Positions 1 to 5,554 of a stretch of 5,554 nt of DNA are shown here, in pieces (positions within the stretch are counted from its first letter, which is position 1; every line of letters starts with the position of its first letter). The notes below the pieces were generated by a model, which saw only the letters and a program-made list of their open reading frames with translations, was not told the origin of the DNA and did no database searches. Made by a program: the position numbers and the translations under genes. This stretch comes from Acetatifactor sp. (GTDB lineage: Bacteria > Bacillota > Clostridia > Lachnospirales > Lachnospiraceae): the NCBI GenBank assembly GCA_024699575.1, contig JAILPF010000089.1, forward strand, positions 1 to 5,554, read 5' to 3'.

Positions 1-170
1 AACTTAAGACACTGAATTATGCGCTGGGTCAGATTATGAGCGGCGTTATCGCCCGACGCGGAACGGCGGCTGCAGCCATGGTACTCATGATGATTGTGCC
101 GATTGTCATCTTTATTTTCTCACAGGCAAACATTGTGGAAACCATGTCGACATCAGGTATGAAAGACTAG
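1..170 (+). CDS. Carbohydrate ABC transporter permease, MalG type (C-terminal 55 residues, 5' end outside window)
   Basis: The frame starting at base 3 is open from the window edge to a TAG at 168-170 and gives 55 residues. The visible part holds the tail of the permease fold. A helical segment ends in ARRGTAAAAM, followed by a hydrophobic last transmembrane helix (MVLMMIVPIVIFIFSQ) and a short polar end, NIVETMSTSGMKD. An (R/E)RG-x-A-A-A turn before the last helix, then a Q-x-x-(I/V)-xxxM-xxSG-(I/M)-K tail, is characteristic of MalG/LacG-type inner-membrane subunits of sugar importers. These pair with a MalF-type subunit, a cytoplasmic ATPase and a lipoprotein binding protein. The EAA loop that contacts the ATPase lies upstream of the window, so substrate and exact subfamily cannot be read. 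The next gene follows after 18 nt. An unrelated membrane protein is unlikely given the tail. Confidence 0.85.
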   Translation, partial: LKTLNYALGQIMSGVIARRGTAAAAMVLMMIVPIVIFIFSQANIVETMSTSGMKD

Positions 171-174
171 TAAG

Positions 175-181
175 AGAGGAG
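175..181 (+). promoter_or_regulatory. Ribosome binding site for the NHL/TPR/Yip1 gene
   Basis: AGAGGAG at 175-181 lies 7 nt before the ATG at 189. An earlier ATG at 184 is only 2 nt from this site and opens a frame that stops after eight codons, so 189 is the start. The site lies in the 18-nt gap after the permease stop, with no room for a separate promoter, which supports one operon transcript. Confidence 0.85.
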
Positions 182-188
182 AAATGCA

Positions 189-2312
189 ATGCGTAAAGCA
201 AAGAAATTAGTTCTGTTACTAAGTCTGTTGATGCTGTTTTGGACATTGGATACTCCGATGAAGGTATCCGCATATGTTCCCTACGAGACATATACTTACG
301 ACACGCATGCAAACGGTGATTTTTTCCTGTCACCCCATGCATATGTTCCGGAAAAGAGCATTGATTCATATGCCATCGGACTGGAGACAGCACTCAATAA
401 CCCTTCCGACCTCTTTGTGGATAAGGATGGTTATGTATATATTGCGGACACAGGTAATAACAGAATTGTAGTATTGGATGAGAATTACGGTCAGGTCAGA
501 ATCCTCACAGGATATACGACCAATGAGGGAGAGACATCAGAGTTTAATCAGCCGAAAGCTGTGTTTGTCAACGATGAGGGACATCTTTACGTGGGAGACA
601 CTCTCAACAATAGGATTGTAGTCTTTGACAGTATGGGGCAGCAGATGAATGTCTTTGATGCACCCAGTGAAGAATTATTGCAGAACGTCATTTTTGAACC
701 GTCTGCACTGGTAGTAGACAATTTTGACAGAATCTATGTGGTTTCCCAGAGTACCAATATGGGTATCCTGGCACTGGATTCCAACGGCGTATTCCAGGGA
801 TTTATCGGTGCGGAAAAGACAACCGGTACTTTCATGGATATCGTGAAGGATTTCTTCCGGACAGACGCACAGAAGGCAAGACTTCGTCAGAATGTGCCTA
901 CAGAATATAACAATATTAATATTGATAAAGATGGATTTATCTATGTGACAAGTAGTGCTTTGGATGCCAATGAGCAGCATGCAACCACCAGACGTAAAGA
1001 AGGTTCTGCACATCCGATTAAAAAGTTAAACCCGGCGGGAACGGATGTAATGAAGCGTAACGGTGCATTCAACCAGGGCGGTGATTTGATCTGGCAGAAG
1101 GATGTATCCAGATTCATCGACATCGCGTTAACGGATAACAATGTGTACAGTGCATTGGATTCCACCGGTGGAAAGATTTTTACCTACGATGGAGAAGGTA
1201 ATCTCCTGTATGCATTCGGTGGAAAAGGCTCACAGCTTGGTGTATTCCAGATGCCGGTAGCTTTGACCTACAAGGGTGATGACCTTCTGGTTCTGGATGC
1301 AAGAACTGCTTCTATCACTGTCTTCAATAGAACAGAATATGGTGAACAGTTTGCCAAGGCAATCAATCTGCAGAACAATAGAAAATACACCGAAGCTGCA
1401 AAAGAGTGGGAAAAGTTGCTTCAGATGAACAGTAACTATGAGCAGGCCTACAATGGGATTGCTACCGCATATATGCGAATGGGCAAATACAAAGAAGCAA
1501 TGGAAAATTACCGGTACGGAAACGATTTGGACGGTTACGGAGAAGCTTATGCAGCCTACCGTAAGAACATTATGGAGCGCTTTATTCTGCTAATTCCGAT
1601 TGCAGTTATTGTTCTGGTAATTATCATCAGAAAGATTTCTGAGAGAATCAACCGAGTGAATGAGGCCGGTTGGAGTAAGGTTGGAAAACCAAGCTTAAAA
1701 GAAGAGTTGTGCTTTGGATGGTATGTGATTTTCCACCCGTTTGACGGTTTCTATGAGTTGAAACGAAGTAAGAAAGGCGGATTAAGGGGCGCAACTGTAA
1801 TCCTTACAGTTGCTGTGCTGGAAGATTTATTCCGACAGATTGCGACAGGATATATCGTAACCGGAAAAGAATGGGCAAGAGTCAGTGTCATAGACGCCTT
1901 CATGTCTATCGGTTTCCTGGTTCTTCTGTGGACGGTGGCAAACTGGGCGTTGACCACATTGATGGATGGAAAAGGAAGAATGCGGGATATTTATATTGCC
2001 AGCTGTTATGCGCTGATTCCCATGATCCTTTTGGGATTCCCCACAACGCTCCTCACCAACATCTGCACGACGAGTGAACTGCAGTTTATCCATTTCTTCT
2101 ATGCTGTAGGTACGTTGTGGACCGTGATGCTGATTTTCTTTGGGGCTTTGGTTACAAATGATTACTCTCTACTGAAGAACATTGTGACAACTGCAGCATC
2201 TGTTGTCGGAATGGCATTCATAGCGTTTGTTGGTGTACTGACAATCAATCTGTTTGTCTCACTGTTTGGCTTTGTCAAGACTCTGGCAAACGAGATAATC
2301 TATAGAATATAA
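189..2312 (+). CDS. Exported NHL beta-propeller / TPR / Yip1-domain membrane protein
   Basis: The protein has 707 residues. Residues 1-28 form a signal peptide: basic MRKAKK, a leucine-rich core and a likely cut after VSA. NHL-type propeller blades follow. Two are textbook (about 70-98, with IADTGNNRIVVLD, and about 120-147, with GDTLNNRIVVFD). Weaker blades lie near 168-198, 240-255, 307-335 and 346-380. Residues 384-450 look like TPR helices (EAAKEWEKLLQMN, then YNGIATAYMRMGKYKEAMENY). A transmembrane helix at 464-480 is followed by basic RKISERINR, which places the propeller and TPR outside the cell. Residues 505-700 contain about five hydrophobic helices and resemble the Yip1 family (HPFDGFYELK near 516; NWALTTLMDGKGRMRDIYIA at 585-604). 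The extracellular part has no cysteine. The role is unknown. Its place between sugar permease genes suggests a scaffold or sensor for glycan uptake (inference). Domain calls are firm; function is not. Confidence 0.9.
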   Translation: MRKAKKLVLLLSLLMLFWTLDTPMKVSAYVPYETYTYDTHANGDFFLSPHAYVPEKSIDSYAIGLETALNNPSDLFVDKDGYVYIADTGNNRIVVLDENYGQVRILTGYTTNEGETSEFNQPKAVFVNDEGHLYVGDTLNNRIVVFDSMGQQMNVFDAPSEELLQNVIFEPSALVVDNFDRIYVVSQSTNMGILALDSNGVFQGFIGAEKTTGTFMDIVKDFFRTDAQKARLRQNVPTEYNNINIDKDGFIYVTSSALDANEQHATTRRKEGSAHPIKKLNPAGTDVMKRNGAFNQGGDLIWQKDVSRFIDIALTDNNVYSALDSTGGKIFTYDGEGNLLYAFGGKGSQLGVFQMPVALTYKGDDLLVLDARTASITVFNRTEYGEQFAKAINLQNNRKYTEAAKEWEKLLQMNSNYEQAYNGIATAYMRMGKYKEAMENYRYGNDLDGYGEAYAAYRKNIMERFILLIPIAVIVLVIIIRKISERINRVNEAGWSKVGKPSLKEELCFGWYVIFHPFDGFYELKRSKKGGLRGATVILTVAVLEDLFRQIATGYIVTGKEWARVSVIDAFMSIGFLVLLWTVANWALTTLMDGKGRMRDIYIASCYALIPMILLGFPTTLLTNICTTSELQFIHFFYAVGTLWTVMLIFFGALVTNDYSLLKNIVTTAASVVGMAFIAFVGVLTINLFVSLFGFVKTLANEIIYRI
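1791..1813 (+). repeat. Perfect inverted repeat, 10-nt arms with 3-nt loop, inside the Yip1 region
   Basis: The left arm GCAACTGTAA (1791-1800) and the right arm TTACAGTTGC (1804-1813) are exact reverse complements separated by TCC. Pairing does not extend outward (C at 1790 against T at 1814). The repeat is in frame with codons 535-542 and encodes the palindromic peptide ATVILTVA in the first Yip1 transmembrane helix. No T-run follows, so it is not an intrinsic terminator. It could be an mRNA hairpin or a by-product of codon choice. Confidence 0.6.
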
Positions 2313-2316
2313 GGAG
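2311..2316 (+). promoter_or_regulatory. Ribosome binding site for the DUF5696-like gene, overlapping the upstream stop codon
   Basis: AAGGAG at 2311-2316 shares its first two bases with the TAA stop (2310-2312) of the preceding gene and lies 7 nt before the ATG at 2324. A terminating ribosome would sit on this site, so re-initiation and coupled translation of the two large surface proteins are likely. Confidence 0.85.
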
Positions 2317-2323
2317 TTTATCT

Positions 2324-4951
2324 ATGGGAACAGTTGCAAAAAAACGTAAGCATATAGTAGTGGCAATTGTTATAATTGCTTTACTTTTGATATTTGCCTG
2401 GATACTCCTGCAAAGACCACATGCAAAGACTGTGGCAATAGAAGGATATACACCCCTTGAAACAGCAGGAGATTACAAGCCTGTCCAAATAGGCGAAGGT
2501 CTTTTGAAAATCGCCGAGGATGAAAAGACGATTCTTTGGCTGGATCAGGATACAGGAGGAATTGCTATCGAGGATGTAGCCAGCGGGGAGCGTGTATATT
2601 CTGTACCTCAGGATGCATTTGAGGATCCGAAGGCGGCAGATGACATCAAAAAGCAGGTGGGTTCCGCACTTTTGATGACCTATTATAATATCAGAGCGCA
2701 GAAAACAATTATTTTTGACAGCTATACAAATGCAGTGAATATGAATCAGATTTCTTATGCGCTGTTGAAGGACGGAACCGGTGCAAGCATCAAGATGGTA
2801 CTTGGCCGAGAGGATTCCGCACTGCTGATTCCTGAGCAGATTAGTGCGACCAGGTTTGAAGAACTAAAAAAACAGGTGGAGGAAACCACCAGCACAAGGG
2901 CAGCAAAGAAGATGGCATCTCTGTACCTGCGCTACACATACAAAGATGCCAGTGATGAGCAGAAATCCAAATATCCTGCGCTGAAGGATATGGATATCTA
3001 TGTGCTGAAATCCTCTGCCAACAACAAGAACAAAGAGGATTTGGAAGAGTATTTTGGAGCGGCGGGATATACCTATGAGCAGATGGAACTGGATTATGCG
3101 GAATTGGGGTATGTTTCCAAAACCGAGAGCTTCCCTTGCTTTAAAGTTTATATGGACTATCGATTGGAAGATGGTGTAGTTAAGGTGGATCTTCCGGCAG
3201 GGAACATTGAATATGACCGGGACAGCTTCATCCTGACGAACGTAAGCCTGTTCCCCTTTATGGCAGCCGGAAAGACCGGTGAAGAGGGATATATGGTTCT
3301 TCCGGATGGTTCCGGAAGCATTGTTCCATTCAACAATGAAGGTACAGCTAACTCTGTGCTGACTACAGGTAAAACCTATGGACCGGATGCAGCGGACAGC
3401 ACCATTGACAGGGGAAGCACTTATCATGAATTCCGTTATCCTGTTTTTGGCGTAAAGACCGGAGAACATGCAATTTTTGGAATAGTTACAAGGGGTGACG
3501 CGGTATCACAGATTAACTGTCAGGTAGGTAACATTTCCCATTCCTACAACACAGCATATGCTGACTTTACAATCAGCCAGAATGCGCAGTATGGATCTGT
3601 TTCCTTTGAGCAGGCACCGTGGATACAGTACGACAGAAACGGATATCAGGGAATGATTTCTCTGGAATATTACCTGCTTTCCGGAGAGGATGCAGACTAT
3701 GCGGGAATGGCCCAAATATACGGAGAGTATTTGACGAAAAACCATGTGCCTGTTGAGAAAGAGGAAAACAGTGAAGTTCCTCTGATGCTGGACACCATAG
3801 GAACCGCAGGAAATTACACCAGAGTATTGGGAATTCCGGGTTATCGCAATGTGGCAGTTACCACTTATGAAGAAGCAACCGACATTTTACATGAGTTGCA
3901 GAATGAGGGTATTAATCGCGTAGGCTTAAGATACCTGGCATGGTGCAATGGCGGTTATTATACCTATCCAACAACGAAATTAGAGCCTGAGAAAAAGGCA
4001 GGCAGTACATCGGACATTAAAAAGCTTCAAAAGACAGTGGATGAGCTGGGCGGAGAACTCTTCATGGATTTGAATTTCCTGACAGCAGACAGGCGAAGAA
4101 GCTTTGATCCCACTTATGTGGTTGCGGAGGACGGAATCCGTTCCCTTTTCCAGAAACAGGCTTATTATCCGTTCTTCTACACGCCGCTTCAGATGGTAGA
4201 AGGCTGGGATTGGTGTATTAATCCCAAGAGAGTGCTTTCCTATTTCTCGGATGTGACGAAAAAATATCAGAAGCTGGGAGTTCACAATATTTCCGTAGGA
4301 ACAGTCGGTGAGGTGCTGAATTCCAACTATAAGAAATCAGATTACACAAACCGTCAGGAAAGTGAAGAGATTGTAAAAGAACTTTTACGTCAGGCCGAGG
4401 AACAGTACAGTTCCATTCTGGTAGATTCGGGAAATGCGTACGCACTGGAATATGCTAACTATGTGCTGAATCTCCCTACGGATAATAGTAACTATCTGGT
4501 GGAGAGTAAGAGTGTTCCGTTTATCCAGATGGCACTGCACGGAGAAGTGGTTTATGCGGGCAATCCGCTGAACTTATCCGAGAATTATGAGAAGGATGTA
4601 TTAAAGAGCATCGAGTATGGATGTGCTCCTTATTTCAAACTCTGCGCAACAGATGGAGCTCTTTTGAAAAACACCTACATTTTTGATAAACCGTTATACA
4701 ATGTTGAGTACTCTGAGTGGAAGGACAAAATGATTGCTGCTTATCAGAAAATCAATTCAGCATTGTCCGGTGTGACAAATGCAAGAATGGTGGATCATGA
4801 GGAACTCGAGGAGAACGTGTTTGTCACAAAATATGATAACGGAACACAGATTTATGTGAATTATACCAACCAGGATGTATCCTGCGAAGGTGTAAAAATA
4901 TCTGCAATGGATTATGCAGTTGTAGAGAGAGGAGCTGGTGGACATGAGTAA
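2324..4951 (+). CDS. DUF5696-like membrane-anchored extracellular protein with probable glycoside-hydrolase-type TIM barrel
   Basis: The protein has 875 residues. Basic MGTVAKKRKH precedes one hydrophobic helix (about 10-29) without a clear signal-peptidase site, so it is probably a signal anchor with the rest outside. Residues 35-260 are mixed alpha/beta with a helical, charged segment at about 176-260. Residues 265-470 look like a beta-sandwich of the type found before GH barrels (LPDGSGSIVPFNN at 326-338; PVFGVKTGEHAIFGIVTRGD at 373-392). Residues 484-815 have alternating strands and helices fitting a TIM barrel: VPLMLDTIGT, INRVGLRYLAW, GGELFMDLNFL, ISVGTVGEVLNS, SSILVDSGNAYAL, VPFIQMALHGEVVY, APYFKLCATDG. 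A small beta domain (830-870, NVFVTKYDNGTQIYVNYTN) closes it. Candidate acidic residues at strand ends are D582, E663, D701 and D777, but catalysis is unproven. The DUF5696 name is recalled from family patterns, not searched. It may bind rather than cleave a glycan. The gene overlaps the next one by 8 nt. Confidence 0.8.
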   Translation: MGTVAKKRKHIVVAIVIIALLLIFAWILLQRPHAKTVAIEGYTPLETAGDYKPVQIGEGLLKIAEDEKTILWLDQDTGGIAIEDVASGERVYSVPQDAFEDPKAADDIKKQVGSALLMTYYNIRAQKTIIFDSYTNAVNMNQISYALLKDGTGASIKMVLGREDSALLIPEQISATRFEELKKQVEETTSTRAAKKMASLYLRYTYKDASDEQKSKYPALKDMDIYVLKSSANNKNKEDLEEYFGAAGYTYEQMELDYAELGYVSKTESFPCFKVYMDYRLEDGVVKVDLPAGNIEYDRDSFILTNVSLFPFMAAGKTGEEGYMVLPDGSGSIVPFNNEGTANSVLTTGKTYGPDAADSTIDRGSTYHEFRYPVFGVKTGEHAIFGIVTRGDAVSQINCQVGNISHSYNTAYADFTISQNAQYGSVSFEQAPWIQYDRNGYQGMISLEYYLLSGEDADYAGMAQIYGEYLTKNHVPVEKEENSEVPLMLDTIGTAGNYTRVLGIPGYRNVAVTTYEEATDILHELQNEGINRVGLRYLAWCNGGYYTYPTTKLEPEKKAGSTSDIKKLQKTVDELGGELFMDLNFLTADRRRSFDPTYVVAEDGIRSLFQKQAYYPFFYTPLQMVEGWDWCINPKRVLSYFSDVTKKYQKLGVHNISVGTVGEVLNSNYKKSDYTNRQESEEIVKELLRQAEEQYSSILVDSGNAYALEYANYVLNLPTDNSNYLVESKSVPFIQMALHGEVVYAGNPLNLSENYEKDVLKSIEYGCAPYFKLCATDGALLKNTYIFDKPLYNVEYSEWKDKMIAAYQKINSALSGVTNARMVDHEELEENVFVTKYDNGTQIYVNYTNQDVSCEGVKISAMDYAVVERGAGGHE
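4930..4934 (+). promoter_or_regulatory. Ribosome binding site for the downstream permease, inside the end of the DUF5696-like gene
   Basis: AGGAG (4930-4934), within a purine run starting near 4925, lies 9 nt before the ATG at 4944. It is embedded in the last codons of the upstream gene, whose C-terminal residues ERGAGGHE are encoded by the binding site and the overlap. Confidence 0.8.
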
Positions 4952-5554
4952 ACAACAGAAGAAAAAAGGGGTGTCCCTGGCATCAAAAAAAGCGAGAATG
5001 GGATGGGTTTTTGTGGCCCCGTTTATTGCCGGCTTCTTTCTGTTTTATCTGGTAGTAATTATTGATTCCATTAAATTCAGCTTCATGAATGTACAGACCC
5101 TTCCGGAGGGCGGATATATCACGAAGTGGGTGGGCATGGCAAACTATGAGTACATGCTTCGTACCATCGGATATTTTACTACCCAGATGTGGGATTCGGT
5201 GAAAAACATGCTAACCAGTCTTCCGATTCTGCTTTTGTTCAGCTTGTTCGTTGCAGTAATGCTGAATCGAAAGATGAAGGGACGTACCGTTTTCAGAGCG
5301 ATATTCTTTATTCCGGTAATTCTGTCAACAGGTATTATCGCCAAGTCAGATGCGGCAAACAATATTCAGGCAGTATACAGTGCAATTGATATCGGAGAGG
5401 TATCCAGCTCTGTGGAGGAAGTGAGCAACGCATTTGGTGTAGACAGCCTGATGTATTACATGGAACAGGTATTTTCTTTCTCCCCCTGGATTCTGAACTT
5501 TGTAGAGGCAGCAGCGGAGAATGTCTATGGAATTATCAATAACGCCGGTGTACA
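4944..5554 (+). CDS. Sugar ABC transporter permease, MalF type (N-terminal 203 residues, 3' end outside window)
   Basis: The start ATG at 4944 lies in another frame within the end of the preceding gene (8-nt overlap) and has a good AGGAG 9 nt upstream. The frame is open to the window end. A basic tail (MSKQQKKKGVSLASKKAR) precedes transmembrane helix 1 (about 20-40, GWVFVAPFIAGFFLFYLVVI). Then come WVGMANYEYM (62-71), matching the G-x-x-N-Y motif of MalF-type permeases, helix 2 (about 88-108), a basic cytoplasmic turn (NRKMKGRTVFRA) and helix 3 with the family's FFIPVILS (121-128). After helix 3 comes an unusually long acidic loop (about 134-197) before YGIINNAGV. The EAA motif would lie past the edge. 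The protein should form the membrane channel of a carbohydrate importer, perhaps with the MalG-type subunit whose gene ends at base 170. Substrate unknown. Confidence 0.88.
   Translation, partial: MSKQQKKKGVSLASKKARMGWVFVAPFIAGFFLFYLVVIIDSIKFSFMNVQTLPEGGYITKWVGMANYEYMLRTIGYFTTQMWDSVKNMLTSLPILLLFSLFVAVMLNRKMKGRTVFRAIFFIPVILSTGIIAKSDAANNIQAVYSAIDIGEVSSSVEEVSNAFGVDSLMYYMEQVFSFSPWILNFVEAAAENVYGIINNAGV

Larger units (their letters stand above)
1..5554 (+). other. Single co-directional operon segment: permease - NHL/TPR/Yip1 - DUF5696-like - permease
   Basis: All four genes are on the plus strand with gaps of 18 and 11 nt and an 8-nt overlap. Each internal start has its own Shine-Dalgarno sequence, and none has space for a promoter or terminator. 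Promoter, regulator, solute-binding protein and ATPase genes are not in the window. The operon continues beyond both edges. Confidence 0.85.

Noticed and set aside
184..210. Alternative ATG at 184 just after the ribosome binding site
   Set aside because: It is too close to the AGGAG and stops after eight codons. I also considered a leader peptide, but the spacing makes use of this start unlikely.
269..350. Direct repeat GCATATGTTCC at about 269-279 and 339-349
   Set aside because: Both copies encode the AYVP phrase in the N-terminal region of the propeller protein. They are short, only two, and best explained by repeated protein motif rather than a DNA element.
274..471. Plus-strand 65-codon frame inside the NHL/Yip1 gene
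   Set aside because: It overlaps the signal-peptide end and the first NHL blade in another frame. It has no ribosome binding site and its product has no family features.
1160..1173. 14-bp perfect palindrome TTCCACCGGTGGAA as an operator
   Set aside because: It is deep inside the propeller coding sequence, no promoter is near and there is no second copy. A palindrome of this length is plausible by chance in 5.5 kb.
1791..1813. Hairpin as a transcription terminator
   Set aside because: It sits inside a coding region, the stem is not GC-rich and no T-run follows.
2864..3469. Minus-strand open frame of 201 codons
   Set aside because: It lies wholly inside the DUF5696-like gene on the other strand, has no recognisable domain and a low-complexity cysteine/isoleucine-rich product. 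The plus-strand frame has clear motifs and a ribosome binding site.
5189..5389. Plus-strand 66-codon frame at the right end
   Set aside because: The overlapping frame from 4944 encodes a clear MalF-type permease and is open to the window edge. This short frame is its shadow.

Overview
The window is one stretch of a single plus-strand operon with four tightly packed genes and almost no non-coding DNA. Moderate GC content, mixed AGA/CGT arginine usage, strong AGGAG-type ribosome binding sites and the protein families present suggest a low-to-moderate GC Gram-positive bacterium of the Clostridia. A Lachnospiraceae-like gut anaerobe is my best guess. That rests on overall protein flavour rather than on a marker gene. 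No RNA gene, mobile element, CRISPR array, promoter or terminator was seen.

Layout: (1) bases 1-170 hold the last 55 residues of a MalG-type carbohydrate ABC transporter permease. (2) Bases 189-2312 encode a 707-residue exported membrane protein with a signal peptide, an extracellular NHL-type beta-propeller, a short TPR segment, one transmembrane helix and a C-terminal multi-pass Yip1-like domain. (3) Bases 2324-4951 encode an 875-residue membrane-anchored extracellular protein that I recognise as DUF5696-like. It has a beta-sandwich followed by what looks like a glycoside-hydrolase-type TIM barrel. (4) From base 4944 to the end runs the first 203 residues of a MalF-type sugar ABC permease, which is still open at the window edge. 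Gaps are 18 nt and 11 nt, and the last pair overlaps by 8 nt, so co-transcription and translational coupling are very likely.

Working model (inference): the two permeases belong to one or two carbohydrate importers. The two large surface proteins between them would sit on the outer face of the membrane beside the transporter. The DUF5696 protein would bind or process a glycan, and the propeller/TPR/Yip1 protein would act as a scaffold or sensor joining outside components to the membrane. The permease at the right edge has an unusually long, acidic extracellular loop that could be a contact point. The function of the two middle genes is not established from sequence alone. They are the most interesting part of the window.
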